Assembly: GCA_029242825.1 (NCBI GenBank)
Contig: JAQWTF010000026.1
Coordinates: forward strand, 1-42,912
Direction: 5' to 3'
DNA from: MAG-120531 sp029242825
Lineage (GTDB): Bacteria > Bacteroidota > Bacteroidia > Flavobacteriales > Flavobacteriaceae
DNA length: 42,912 nt
Notes under the pieces: generated by a model
What the model was told of the DNA's origin: nothing
What the model saw: the letters and a program-made list of their open reading frames with translations, nothing else
Database searches by the model: none
In this document: positions 32,187 through 41,952 of the stretch, in pieces
How the letters are laid out: each line of letters opens with the position of its first letter
How positions within the stretch are numbered: position 1 is the first letter of the stretch
Made by a program: the position numbers and the translations under genes

Positions 32187-33713
32187 TTAGTGCACATTAC
32201 CCATTAGTTTCTTAATAAATGGAGACGCGATTAAAACCAATACCCCTGCTCCAATAGAATACATGGCTATTAATTCAAATCCGTCAGTATAGACCGTCAA
32301 TGTTTCCAGGCCACCCACATTGGCATTGTCACTCTCCACCGCCAGTTCTTTACTAATAAAACCAACCACTTGGAAGGCATAGGCAGAAGACAAGAACCAA
32401 ATTCCCATCATAAATGCCACAATTCTTTTGGGCGAAAGGTCCGTAATTTTTGAAAGCCCTACCGGAGACATAAACAATTCTCCAATAGACAACATAAAAT
32501 ACATGATTAGTAAATAGCTAAAAGGAACCATTCCATTCTCATCTGCTTGTAAGCCACTAATAGAAAGAATATAAAAACTCAATCCAGCAAATAGAAGGCC
32601 TAGACCAAATTTATAAGGGGTTCTTGGATTTCTTTTTGTCTTAGCCAAATACGCCCACATAAGTGAAATTGGAATAGCTAGGATAATAATAAACATAGAG
32701 TTTAAGGAGTTGGTCTGAGCCGCGTCCATAAGACTCAAATTCACATTTCTAGCAGCAAATAAGGTAATCACACTTCCTGACAGTTCGTGGAAACCCCAGA
32801 AAATAGTCATGAAAAAGGTGATTAAAATAGCCACTATTAATTTTTTACGCTCCTCAATAGTGGCATCTATTAAGACCTTAGCTAAGTAGAACAGAATCAC
32901 AATCCCTATACCCTTAAAAATAATATTCACTAAGTTTTGGTCTCCCAAAATGGTCTCCCCGTTCATAAAAGGACCATAGGAAGACAATAAAAAGGCAATT
33001 ACTGGAGCCGCTAAAAAAGCCAATACAGGAATCATTTTCCCTTGAGAAACCCCTAGTAATGGTTTGTCTATAGCCGCTTGAGAAGGCGGCAAGCCCTCTG
33101 TCCCAAAAACCTGTCTTTTAATCCCATTCCAAAAGAAAACAAGACCTAATAACATCCCAAATCCTGCCAAGCCAAAGCCGTAATGCCATCCGTAAGTTGC
33201 AGCCAACCAGCCACATAATAACGGAGCTACCCAACCACCAATATTAATTCCCATATAAAAAATGGTGAACCCTGAGTCTTTTCTCACATCGCCGTCCTTG
33301 TAAAGGGAGCCCACAAAAGTGGAAATATTGGGCTTAAAAAAACCGTTACCCACCACAATGAGTCCCAAGGCCAAATAAAAGGCATAGGTATTGTCTACTG
33401 CTAGGACAAAGTGTCCCAAAGACATGAGAATACCCCCTAGAAAAATAGACCTTCTAAGGCCCAATGTGGTATCTGAAATCTTACCACCAATCACGGTAGA
33501 AGCATATACTAAAGAACCGTAAGAGGCATAGACTGCAGCTGCGGCCACATCTCTAGTGCTCAAGGCTTCAAATATTTTATTCACCATATAAAGGGTCAAC
33601 AAGGCGCGCATTCCATAGAAACTAAAACGCTCCCAAAGTTCAGCGAAGAATAGGTAAAAAAGTCCCTGAGGGTGACCCAGAATGTCTTTTGGTGTTTGGC
33701 TAGGAGTAGTCAT
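32187..33713 (-). CDS. POT/PTR-family proton-coupled peptide transporter
   Basis: Imports di- and tripeptides with protons across the inner membrane. The 508-residue protein has about 12-14 membrane segments. Family motifs include ELWERFSFYGMRALLTLYM (ExxERFxYYG type), IGGKISDTTLGLRRSIFLGG, GNGFFKPNISTFVGSLY, SGFTIFYMGINIGGWVAPLL and FMSPVGLSKITDLSPKRIVA. It starts 16 nt after the dipeptidyl peptidase gene, so the pair forms an operon in which the protease makes dipeptides that this protein takes up. Confidence 0.96.
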   Translation of the reverse strand: MTTPSQTPKDILGHPQGLFYLFFAELWERFSFYGMRALLTLYMVNKIFEALSTRDVAAAAVYASYGSLVYASTVIGGKISDTTLGLRRSIFLGGILMSLGHFVLAVDNTYAFYLALGLIVVGNGFFKPNISTFVGSLYKDGDVRKDSGFTIFYMGINIGGWVAPLLCGWLAATYGWHYGFGLAGFGMLLGLVFFWNGIKRQVFGTEGLPPSQAAIDKPLLGVSQGKMIPVLAFLAAPVIAFLLSSYGPFMNGETILGDQNLVNIIFKGIGIVILFYLAKVLIDATIEERKKLIVAILITFFMTIFWGFHELSGSVITLFAARNVNLSLMDAAQTNSLNSMFIIILAIPISLMWAYLAKTKRNPRTPYKFGLGLLFAGLSFYILSISGLQADENGMVPFSYLLIMYFMLSIGELFMSPVGLSKITDLSPKRIVAFMMGIWFLSSAYAFQVVGFISKELAVESDNANVGGLETLTVYTDGFELIAMYSIGAGVLVLIASPFIKKLMGNVH

Positions 33714-33729
33714 ATAAGTAATGTATGTA

Positions 33730-35925
33730 TTAAAGGTTGTTTAAAATAAATTGGGTCATTTTAGTGTAGAGTTGCTCCCTGGTTTTACCACCGTAAATAC
33801 CGTGGTTTTTGTCAGGGTATACCGCCCAATCAAATTGTTTGTTGGCCTGCACTAAGGCTTCTACCATTCTCATGGTATTTTGAAAATGCACATTGTCGTC
33901 TGCAGAACCGTGAACTAATAATAACTTCCCTTTTAATCGCTCCGCGTAATTAAGTGGAGAATTTAAGTCGTATCCTTCTGGGTTTTCTTGTGGCGTTCTC
34001 ATGAAACGCTCCGTATAAATAGTATCATAAAACCTCCAAGAAGTTACAGGGGCTACAGAAATGGCTGTTTCAAACACCTCATTACCCTTTAAAATAGAAT
34101 GCATGGCCATATCTCCTCCAAAGCTCCAGCCCCAAATTCCGGTACGGTTTTCATCTATATATGGAAGGGCAGACAATTGTTCTGCTGCAGCAATCTGGTC
34201 GTCGCTCTCGTAACGCACCAATTGCAAGTAAGTAGATTTTTTAAAATCTCTTCCCTTAAATCCTGTACCCCTACCGTCTACACAAGCAATCACATAGCCC
34301 CTAGACTGCAATAATTGGTACCAGTAATCATTAGCACCCATCCAAGTATTAGAAACAGATTGTGACCCTGGACCACTGTATTGAAACATCAAAAGCGGAT
34401 ACTTTTTGGAAGGATCAAAATCTGCCGGCTTAATCATCCACATATTGAGATCGTTGCCATTTACAGCAAGGGTAGAAAACTCTTTTGGGCTTATGTTATA
34501 AGCCTCTAGTGTATTTAAAAGAGCCGTATTATCTACAATGGTTTTTAACATTAAAGACTGCCCAGCATTGGCGTCACGGACTCTTTTCTTAGGCACTGTG
34601 GTATTTAATGTATAAGAAGGTGGTGTGGCAGCATTAGAATGTGCGTTAATGAAATAAGTGAAGTCTGCAGAAAAACTAGCCCTATTCACCCCATCCTGCG
34701 CAGTCAAACGCGTGGCATTTTTACCATTAATGCCTACCGAGTACACATCTCTATTGATAGAACCCATAGCGGTAGACTGAAAAAATATCTTTTTGCATTT
34801 TTCATCATAGCCGTAATAAGAAGTTACCTCCCAATCTCCTGAGGTAAGTTGCCTCTTTTCTTTCCCACTTTTGTCGTGTAAGTAAAGGTGGTTATAGCCA
34901 TCTTTTTCAGAGCTCCAAATAAAACTGTCGTCTACTAAAAAAGTAAGGTTGTCATTCACGTCTACATAGGCTGCGTCTCTTTCCGTGTGCAAGACAGAAA
35001 GAGCACCACTGCGCTTATTATACTCATATAAAACAAGCTCATTTTGGTGTCTGTTAAAGGTTTGAAACGCCAACTCGTCTGGGTTATTTTTCCACATAAT
35101 TCGGGGAATATAATAAGCGTCTACAGGGATTGTAGAAGTTTTTGCTCCCTCCAACTCAATGAGATGTAAGCTGACTACTGCATTGTTTTCCCCAGCTTTT
35201 GGATACTTAAAGGTTTGTAGTGTAGGGTATAAATCTTCTCCGTAAATGGGCATAGAATACTCTGGCACTTCTGTTTCGTCGAATCTCAAGAAAGCAATAT
35301 GGGTCCCCTCTGGGCTCCATTCAAAAGCACGAACAAAACCAAATTCCTCTTCGTAAACCCAGTCTGTAATTCCGTTAATAATACGATTCTTTTCGCCGTC
35401 AAAAGTAAGTTGCTCCGTTTGCTTAGTCTTTAAATCGAACAGATAAATATTGTTTTCGTAACCATAGGCTACTTTGGAGCCGTCAGGAGATAAACTGGGC
35501 TCTTGAACGGCAACATTGGCTATTTTAATTAAAGACTTATCATTAAAGTCATACACAAAATAAGACCCTAGGGTAGACCTTCTGTAAATGGGTATTAAAT
35601 CCGTAGCCAAGAGCACTTTAGATTCGTCTGCGCTAAAAGTGTATGAACTCATATATGAAATACCCTCCAAGTCTTCTGTAGATAATAAAGTAGCCGTTTT
35701 CTCCAGCGTTTCATATTCGTATAAATCAATGGTTTGGATCTTATTTACGCGGTCATAATTCAATAAGGTATACTGGGTTCCATTGTTTCTAGACCGAAGG
35801 ACATCCATCCCTTCTGTTCTGAAAGTTCCATCGTAAATAGCCGCTACACTCACTTCTTTTTCTTGGGCTAAAACGGTATTTATGGCCAAAAGGCCGATGC
35901 TAAAAAGCACTGCTATTTTTCTCAT
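33730..35925 (-). CDS. Dipeptidyl peptidase IV (S9B family)
   Basis: Secreted serine peptidase that removes N-terminal X-Pro or X-Ala dipeptides. It has a signal peptide (MRKIAVLFSIGLLAINTVLAQ), a beta-propeller domain (about 40-480) and an alpha/beta-hydrolase domain. The catalytic triad is Ser601 in GWSFGGD, Asp676 in HGSADDNVHFQN and His708 in PDKNHGIYGG, numbered from the ATG at 35925. The substrate N-terminus-binding pair is seen as WVYEEEFGFVRAFEW. An upstream TTG (35934) would add only MND, so the ATG is preferred. First gene of the peptidase-transporter operon, divergent from HMG-CoA reductase. Confidence 0.95.
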   Translation of the reverse strand: MRKIAVLFSIGLLAINTVLAQEKEVSVAAIYDGTFRTEGMDVLRSRNNGTQYTLLNYDRVNKIQTIDLYEYETLEKTATLLSTEDLEGISYMSSYTFSADESKVLLATDLIPIYRRSTLGSYFVYDFNDKSLIKIANVAVQEPSLSPDGSKVAYGYENNIYLFDLKTKQTEQLTFDGEKNRIINGITDWVYEEEFGFVRAFEWSPEGTHIAFLRFDETEVPEYSMPIYGEDLYPTLQTFKYPKAGENNAVVSLHLIELEGAKTSTIPVDAYYIPRIMWKNNPDELAFQTFNRHQNELVLYEYNKRSGALSVLHTERDAAYVDVNDNLTFLVDDSFIWSSEKDGYNHLYLHDKSGKEKRQLTSGDWEVTSYYGYDEKCKKIFFQSTAMGSINRDVYSVGINGKNATRLTAQDGVNRASFSADFTYFINAHSNAATPPSYTLNTTVPKKRVRDANAGQSLMLKTIVDNTALLNTLEAYNISPKEFSTLAVNGNDLNMWMIKPADFDPSKKYPLLMFQYSGPGSQSVSNTWMGANDYWYQLLQSRGYVIACVDGRGTGFKGRDFKKSTYLQLVRYESDDQIAAAEQLSALPYIDENRTGIWGWSFGGDMAMHSILKGNEVFETAISVAPVTSWRFYDTIYTERFMRTPQENPEGYDLNSPLNYAERLKGKLLLVHGSADDNVHFQNTMRMVEALVQANKQFDWAVYPDKNHGIYGGKTREQLYTKMTQFILNNL

Positions 35926-36044
35926 ATCATTCAATTAAAACAAGGCCCTATGGCCCGTATTTTTACAATAAAGCTCCTAAAAATAAGATTTTAATACGAG
36001 AATCTTTAAAGAATCTACAAATAGGTCATAAAATGGGATTTAAC

Positions 36045-36052
36045 TATCTTAG
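36045..36052 (+). promoter_or_regulatory. Putative -7 element TATCTTAG of the HMG-CoA reductase operon
   Basis: One mismatch from TAnnTTTG, predicted leader about 13 nt. The same variant is seen ahead of prc and comEC in this window. Confidence 0.32.
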
Positions 36053-36071
36053 CAGTACAAAAAAATAATCT

Positions 36072-37400
36072 ATGTCTACCCCCATTCAAGGATTTTCAAA
36101 ACTGTCTAAAGAAGAAAAAATAGACTGGGTATCTCAAACTTTCACCCAAGGAGATCCTGAAACAAAATCCCTCCTCACCCAATACTGGCATGAGGACAAG
36201 GAGCTACAAAAATTACATGATGAATTTATAGAAAACACCCTTAGTAATTTTTACCTGCCACTTGGAATTGCGCCAAATTTTTTGATCAACGACAAGCTTT
36301 ATGCCATTCCCATGGCCATTGAAGAGAGTTCAGTGGTGGCCGCAGCTAGTAAAGCTGCAAAGTTCTGGGGAAGCCGAGGTGGGTTTAAAACCGAAGTGCT
36401 AGGCACTGAAAAAATAGGCCAAGTGCATTTTTTCTTTCAAGGTGATCCCAAAAAATTAAAATCCTTTTTTACCCATATAAAACCCATTTTATTAGCAGAC
36501 TGCGCTTCACTCACAGCGAATATGGAAAAGCGAGGAGGAGGAATTAGCAGTCTATCGTTGAAAGACAAAAGCTCAGATTTGGCCCATTATTTTCAAATAC
36601 ATGCTGTATTCCAAACAGCAGACGCTATGGGAGCCAACTTCATTAATTCTTGTTTGGAGCAATTTGCCGCTACCCTAAAAAGAGAGGTCCCCTTATATGC
36701 AGACTTTACCGAAGAGGAGAAATCACTTGAAGTGGTTATGAGCATTCTATCTAACTATGTGCCCAATTGTGTTGTAAAAGCCACCGTATCTTGTCCAGTA
36801 GAGGACTTAGAAGGCATTGATGGAGCGTCCGGGCGTGTTTTTGCTCAGAAAATGGTGCAGGCCGTTGCCATTGCCAAGGCAGCACCTCATAGGGCGGTGA
36901 CCCACAACAAGGGTATTATGAATGGTATAGACGCTGTGGTCATTGCCACAGGAAATGACTTTAGGGCGGTAGAAGCTGGGGTACATGCCTATGCCGCAAA
37001 AGACGGCCAATATTCAAGTCTGACACATGCAGAAATAGTAGATGGTGTTTTTAGTTTTTGGATAGAAGTGCCCTTGGCTTTAGGAACTGTAGGAGGGCTC
37101 ACCAATTTACACCCTCTAGTAAAATGGTCCTTGTCAGTCTTACAGAAACCCTCTGCAAAAAGGTTAATGGAAATTGTAGCCGTAGCTGGACTAGCTCAAA
37201 ATTTTGCAGCTTTGCATTCTTTAGTGACCATTGGGATTCAGAAAGGGCATATGAAAATGCACCTGCTTAACATACTCAACCAACTGGGGGCTACTACAAA
37301 GGAAAAAGAACAATTAGTAGCGTACTTTAAAGATCAAACCGCTACCCATAGTTTGGTAGTCAGTAGTTTTGAGGCCTTGAGAAAAAATGGTCGCTTATGA
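36072..37400 (+). CDS. HMG-CoA reductase, class II (degradative-type family)
   Basis: Interconverts HMG-CoA and mevalonate. The 442-residue protein shows the class II motifs: IPMAIEESSVVAAASKAAKFW (Glu84-Glu85 region), NMEKRGGGIS, ASGRVFAQKMVQAVA, NKGIMNGIDAVVIATGNDFR, EAGVHAYA and LGTVGGLTNLHPLVKW. Databases name class II enzymes degradative, but in flavobacteria with a mevalonate pathway the biosynthetic direction is more likely. Its stop overlaps the GYDIA kinase start by 4 nt (ATGA), supporting joint action on mevalonate. Confidence 0.95.
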   Translation: MSTPIQGFSKLSKEEKIDWVSQTFTQGDPETKSLLTQYWHEDKELQKLHDEFIENTLSNFYLPLGIAPNFLINDKLYAIPMAIEESSVVAAASKAAKFWGSRGGFKTEVLGTEKIGQVHFFFQGDPKKLKSFFTHIKPILLADCASLTANMEKRGGGISSLSLKDKSSDLAHYFQIHAVFQTADAMGANFINSCLEQFAATLKREVPLYADFTEEEKSLEVVMSILSNYVPNCVVKATVSCPVEDLEGIDGASGRVFAQKMVQAVAIAKAAPHRAVTHNKGIMNGIDAVVIATGNDFRAVEAGVHAYAAKDGQYSSLTHAEIVDGVFSFWIEVPLALGTVGGLTNLHPLVKWSLSVLQKPSAKRLMEIVAVAGLAQNFAALHSLVTIGIQKGHMKMHLLNILNQLGATTKEKEQLVAYFKDQTATHSLVVSSFEALRKNGRL

Positions 37401-38374
37401 AACCTTTAGCTACTGCCAACACCCTGCCAAGTAATGGTAAACGTTTTTACAGCCATGGTAAACTACTGCTCACTGCTGAGTATTTGGTGCTAGATGGTGC
37501 AGAAGCTATGGCTATTCCCTGTCGCTTTGGACAGGATTTATGTATAGAAGACCACGAAAATAACACCATAGATTGGAAAGCCTATACTAATGAAAAGACC
37601 CTATGGGGACATTTTAGCTTCCCTATGGCGGCGCTGAAGCATCCCGTGTATGCCCAACCAAAAAACGAAAAGGACTTTCTAATAAAGTTGTTACAAACAG
37701 CTAAAAAATTAAATCCCTCATTTTTAGAAAATAGTACTGGATGCTCTGTTAGCACCCATTTAGAATTCCCTAGAGACTGGGGGCTCGGCAGTTCTTCTAC
37801 CCTTATTCACAATGTAGCGCTTTGGGCGGCAGTAGACCCCTATAAGCTACTTGTGCTTAGTATGGGTGGTTCTGGTTATGATATTGCTTGCGCAGCCGCT
37901 AAAAATCCTATTCGCTATAGGAGAGAGACTGCTTCACAGCCGCTACACATTCAGGAAATAAGTCTTGAGGCAATCCTTGTAAAAGAAGCGGTATTTATAC
38001 ACTTGAATCAAAAACAAGACAGCAGGGATGGAATAAATACCTACTTAAAACAAAAGGCAGCAAATGCGTTTTCAATAATGGAGGCTATTGAGCAGATTAA
38101 TGTACTCAGTAGGTCACTTCTTAAAGCTAAAGATGTAAAAACGCTCATGGCTTGTATGGAGGCTCACGAAGCTTTTGTAGGAAACATTATACAAACAACT
38201 CCTGTTAAAGAACACCTTTTTAATGGCTACCCAGGTGCTATTAAAAGTTTAGGGGCTTGGGGAGGAGATTTCATCATGGCGGCCTCTGAACAGTTAAGCC
38301 CTCTTGAAACAAAGGAATACTTTTTTAATAAAGGATATACTACTAGCTTTTATTACACTGAAATGGCCCTGTAA
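37397..38374 (+). CDS. GYDIA-family GHMP kinase, probably of the mevalonate pathway
   Basis: The 325-residue protein has the GHMP-kinase phosphate loop DWGLGSSSTLI (128-137), the family-naming GGSGYDIACA (157-166), an N-terminal substrate loop GKLLLTAEYLVLDGAEAMA typical of mevalonate and phosphomevalonate kinases, and GAWGGDFIMAA near the C-terminus. Substrate has not been settled for this family as far as I recall; overlap with HMG-CoA reductase points to mevalonate or phosphomevalonate. Ends 19 nt before a strong terminator. Confidence 0.88.
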   Translation: MKPLATANTLPSNGKRFYSHGKLLLTAEYLVLDGAEAMAIPCRFGQDLCIEDHENNTIDWKAYTNEKTLWGHFSFPMAALKHPVYAQPKNEKDFLIKLLQTAKKLNPSFLENSTGCSVSTHLEFPRDWGLGSSSTLIHNVALWAAVDPYKLLVLSMGGSGYDIACAAAKNPIRYRRETASQPLHIQEISLEAILVKEAVFIHLNQKQDSRDGINTYLKQKAANAFSIMEAIEQINVLSRSLLKAKDVKTLMACMEAHEAFVGNIIQTTPVKEHLFNGYPGAIKSLGAWGGDFIMAASEQLSPLETKEYFFNKGYTTSFYYTEMAL

Positions 38375-38393
38375 TCTCGCAAAGAAGCAGGTC

Positions 38394-38428
38394 AAAAAAA
38401 AAGGCGGCCATAAGGCCGCCTTTTTTTT
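38394..38428. terminator. Bidirectional terminator between the GYDIA kinase and ppiD
   Basis: Stem GGCGGCC (38403-38409) and GGCCGCC (38414-38420) with loop ATAA, flanked by nine A on the left and eight T on the right. It works for both converging genes. Confidence 0.93.
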
Positions 38429-38449
38429 AGGATACTATCAAGAACAATA

Positions 38450-40570
38450 TTAGTAAAATACGGCTCTGTTGTCTTCAATAGTTGCTGTTTCTTTTAAAGC
38501 ATTATAACTACTGAAAAATATACTGTTTTGCGTTCCTGCCTTAAGCGCTTCTGCGTAGGTAGCATAGCTATCCAATACAGTCGCTTCCTGCTTTTTATTG
38601 AGCTGCACTAAGAAAACACCTGTTTCTCCTACTAAAAGTGAAGAAGTGGCGCCTTCAGATAAGTTAAAAGCTTTTCCTACTACAAAAGCTTCTCTACCAG
38701 CTCCTGGAATAATAGGACTTTTAACACTTAAAGCAGAAGCCGTTTCTACAGACTGACCAGAAGCCGCTGCAAAAGATTCTAAAGTGTTTCCTGATTTATT
38801 TTTTAAAATCCATGCTGCTTTCTTTTCTTTTCTCAAGATTGGAAGCGCTGAAGCAGAAGCATCTGCCACGGTCATGGTTCCTGAACGGTATCTGGCGGTC
38901 AGTTGAACAATGGCATAGCCATTATTTACATTAAATCTTTTAATCGCGCCTAAATCTGTGTCTTCGTTAAATGCCCACTGAACTACAGATCTTTGTGCGG
39001 CAAGACCTGGAAGATTCTCATCCATAGCCAATAACTTGTTGACACTTCTAACGTCATAATTTCCTTCTTTAGCAATAGCTACATATTCTTTTGGATTTTC
39101 AGTAACATCCATTTCAAACTTGGTCGCTTGAGTGAAAATCGTATTAATAGTTTGCTCAGAAGGAGCAATATCTCTACTCAAGGTAGCGATCTGGAAAATA
39201 TCTTGTTTGTCGTCTACCCTCACAATATGGAAACCAAATTCTGTCTCTACCAATCCAATTGCGTCTACTCTATTTGAAAAAACAAAATCATTAAATTTTG
39301 GTGTCATTTCTCCATCTTGGAAGAAGCCTAAATCTCCACCTCTAGAAGCTGTAGGACCATCTGAGTTATCTCTAGCCAATTCAGCAAAAACAGTATTTGA
39401 TTTTTTAGCATCTGCAAGTAATCTATTGGCTTCTGTTCTAGCGGCTTCTTTTGTTCTTGTTACTGATGGGCTTACACGCTCAGCGCCCACATAAGAAATT
39501 AAAATATGTGATGCTTTTACTGCGCCATTATTTTTCTTGCCGACCAATTTAGATACTTTGTAAGCATTATTCTCTTTGTAAGGTCCAAAAGTTTCACCAG
39601 GACTTAAAGTAATAATAGAGTCTCTAAATGTGGTTACTATTTCATTCTTAGTTCTATAAATAGTATCGTATGCGCTATCTGAATTACGTTCTAAAAATGC
39701 CGCTAAATCTGTTGTGTTTAAAAAACCTGCTACTTTTTCAGTGGCAGCTGAATTTTCATTGTACTCCTCTGTATCTGAGAGCAAAGCAATTACAGCGTCT
39801 TTAACTGCTTGCTCATCTTCCTTAGAGGCTTTCTCCTCAAAGTAAACCAAACGAATATCTCTGGCTGGCTCTTGCTTAAATAAGGCTGGATTTTTGCTAA
39901 TATAAGATTCAATCTCTCCAGCAGTTACTGTAATAGTGGTATCTGGAACAGCAGAGAAAGGCATTCTTACATATGAAATATCTACTTTGTCATTGGCTAA
40001 TTTGTAGTCAAATTTACCTTCTTCTAGGGTAGTTCCAACACCCGCTTTCACTAAGTTAAAATACATTTGCTCTTTAGCAGACTGGATAATGGCTAATTCG
40101 TCTTGCAACCAAAGAGAATATCTGTAAGGGTTATTGGCTTTCCAATCTGCAACTGCAGCAATAAATAAGGATTCACTAAAAATACCGTTTTCATCTTGAA
40201 ACTCAGGTTGGTTTGAATAAGATGGGGTGTTTTTGATGAAGTTCATGATTTGGTCCCCTTCTACTGAAATACCCAAATCTTCAATTTCTTGATTTAATAA
40301 GTTTCTTCTCAATTCAGTATTCCAAACCTGATTAACCAATTGAACAGTTGTTGCCTGGCTGCCTGCCCTTTGAGCGGCAACTTCTAGCTTTTGACGAAAG
40401 TCATCTATAGAAATTTCTTCCCCATTCACACTTCCAATAGCTGAGCCTCCCATGGGAGATCCGCTTCCGCTGTTGGTAAATACTCCTGAAATTACAAAAG
40501 CAAATAAAGCCAATCCAATGATAAGGATCAACACCGTGGTTCTCTGTCTTATTTTTTCTAATACTGCCAT
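38450..40570 (-). CDS. PpiD/SurA-like membrane-anchored peptidyl-prolyl isomerase
   Basis: Periplasmic folding factor anchored in the inner membrane. The 706-residue protein begins MAVLEKIRQRTTVLILIIG with one membrane segment (about 12-32). A SurA_N-like helical domain follows (GEEISIDDFRQKLEVAAQRA). The parvulin domain at about 345-460 shows VKASHILISYVG, FAELARDNSDGPTASRGGDLGFFQDGEM and VETEFGFHIVRVDD. A second, degenerate parvulin-like region may lie near residues 500-640. PpiD helps newly exported proteins leave the Sec channel. It stands alone behind its own promoter and is closed by the terminator at 38394-38428. Confidence 0.94.
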   Translation of the reverse strand: MAVLEKIRQRTTVLILIIGLALFAFVISGVFTNSGSGSPMGGSAIGSVNGEEISIDDFRQKLEVAAQRAGSQATTVQLVNQVWNTELRRNLLNQEIEDLGISVEGDQIMNFIKNTPSYSNQPEFQDENGIFSESLFIAAVADWKANNPYRYSLWLQDELAIIQSAKEQMYFNLVKAGVGTTLEEGKFDYKLANDKVDISYVRMPFSAVPDTTITVTAGEIESYISKNPALFKQEPARDIRLVYFEEKASKEDEQAVKDAVIALLSDTEEYNENSAATEKVAGFLNTTDLAAFLERNSDSAYDTIYRTKNEIVTTFRDSIITLSPGETFGPYKENNAYKVSKLVGKKNNGAVKASHILISYVGAERVSPSVTRTKEAARTEANRLLADAKKSNTVFAELARDNSDGPTASRGGDLGFFQDGEMTPKFNDFVFSNRVDAIGLVETEFGFHIVRVDDKQDIFQIATLSRDIAPSEQTINTIFTQATKFEMDVTENPKEYVAIAKEGNYDVRSVNKLLAMDENLPGLAAQRSVVQWAFNEDTDLGAIKRFNVNNGYAIVQLTARYRSGTMTVADASASALPILRKEKKAAWILKNKSGNTLESFAAASGQSVETASALSVKSPIIPGAGREAFVVGKAFNLSEGATSSLLVGETGVFLVQLNKKQEATVLDSYATYAEALKAGTQNSIFFSSYNALKETATIEDNRAVFY

Positions 40571-40596
40571 TTTCTAAATATCTTTTAATCAGTTGG

Positions 40597-40604
40597 CGAA
40601 AATA
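40597..40604 (-). promoter_or_regulatory. Putative -7 element TATTTTCG of ppiD
   Basis: One mismatch from TAnnTTTG on the minus strand, in the 92-nt gap after the CorC-like gene. Predicted leader about 20 nt. Confidence 0.32.
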
Positions 40605-40662
40605 CCATTTTCTTTTTAAATTTTATTCGCTTCTACTAATTTTTAAACTTTTAAAAAGCGCT

Positions 40663-41952
40663 TTATTCCTTTTCAAGCACCTCTAATGAGACCAAATCTA
40701 TTTTATTACCTGAAACCTCTAAAATAGTAAAGCAATAGAAGCCTATAGTAATACACTGATTTAATGCGGGAATCTCCCCTGTCTCGTGGACAATTAAACC
40801 GCCTAAGGTACCGTATTCGTCGCGTTCTTCAAGATTTAAATAATAGGTTTCATTCAGGTAATCTACTTCTAACCTAGCTGAAAATTTATAGGTGTTGTCG
40901 GACAATTGTTCCTCAATCAAATCTGTGCTGTCGTGTTCGTCTTCTATTTCTCCAAACAATTCTTCTACAATATCTTCTACCGTAACCATTCCCGAGGTTC
41001 CACCGTATTCATCTAATACAATAGCAATACTTTTTCTTTTTTTAGTAAGCACATTCAATATGTCATTGATCAACATAGTCTCTGGTACATACTCAATTGG
41101 CAAAAGCATGCTTTTGATAGTTTCTGGCTTTTTAAAAAGCTCATAGGAATGCACATAACCAATTATATTGTCTATGGTGTCTTTGTAAACCAGCAATTTA
41201 GAAAATCCAGTTTCTGTGAAAATCTTTACTAAATTTTTAGGACTCTCATGTATTTCTACTGCACATAAATCTGTTCTAGGTACCATGACATCTCTGGCTT
41301 TTACCCCAGAAAACTCTAAAGCATTTTGGAATATTTGAATCTCAGAGTCAACCTCATCTTCTGTCGCTACAGCTTCCATTTGCTCCGTAATATAATCACC
41401 AATTTCCAATTTGCTAAAGGCTAATGGGACGGAATCTCCCGATGTTTTAAAGAGTAATTTAAGAATCAAATCTGAAATAAAAATCACAAAATTAGAGACT
41501 TGTGAAAAAATCAAATAAAACACATAGGCTGGTAACGCTAGGGCTTTAATGAGCGTATTAGCATAGATTTGAAACAGCACTTTAGGCAGGAATTCTGCTG
41601 TGAGTAAAATAATCAAAGTAGATATAACTGTTTGTGTAAGCAAACTAAAGTCTGTAAACAACAAGCTCAATAAAGGGCTTTTTACAGGAGTCCATTTTTC
41701 AAATAGCCCCATGAGTAAATCACCCATAAACAATCCATAAATCACCAAGGCCACATTATTACCAATAAGCATGGTAGCAATGAATTTGGAGGGTCTTTTG
41801 GTGAGTCTAGTCAGGATTTTAGACAGAAAGCCATCTTGTTTTTTTTCTAGCTCAATATGAATTTTATTCGCAGAAATAAAAGCGATCTCCATCCCAGAAA
41901 AAAAGGCGGAAAAAAAGAGCGATAGTACAATAATTATGAGGTTTGGGTCCAC
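40663..41952 (-). CDS. CNNM/CorC (hemolysin-like) membrane protein with CBS domains
   Basis: The 429-residue protein has an N-terminal DUF21/CNNM membrane domain of about four helices (LIIIVLSLFFSAFFSGMEIA, LIGNNVALVIYGLFMG, VISTLIILLTAEFLPKVLF, YVFYLIFSQVSNFVIFI). It has a tandem CBS pair (ARDVMVPRTDLCAVEI, SIAIVLDEYGGTSGMVTVED) and a CorC_HlyC C-terminal domain (EYGTLGGLIVHETGEIP). The family is linked to magnesium or cobalt efflux; hemolysin is a historical name. The start is GTG at 41952-41950, sharing one base with the TAG of the 67-residue gene upstream (TAGTG). Confidence 0.94.
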   Translation of the reverse strand: MDPNLIIIVLSLFFSAFFSGMEIAFISANKIHIELEKKQDGFLSKILTRLTKRPSKFIATMLIGNNVALVIYGLFMGDLLMGLFEKWTPVKSPLLSLLFTDFSLLTQTVISTLIILLTAEFLPKVLFQIYANTLIKALALPAYVFYLIFSQVSNFVIFISDLILKLLFKTSGDSVPLAFSKLEIGDYITEQMEAVATEDEVDSEIQIFQNALEFSGVKARDVMVPRTDLCAVEIHESPKNLVKIFTETGFSKLLVYKDTIDNIIGYVHSYELFKKPETIKSMLLPIEYVPETMLINDILNVLTKKRKSIAIVLDEYGGTSGMVTVEDIVEELFGEIEDEHDSTDLIEEQLSDNTYKFSARLEVDYLNETYYLNLEERDEYGTLGGLIVHETGEIPALNQCITIGFYCFTILEVSGNKIDLVSLEVLEKE

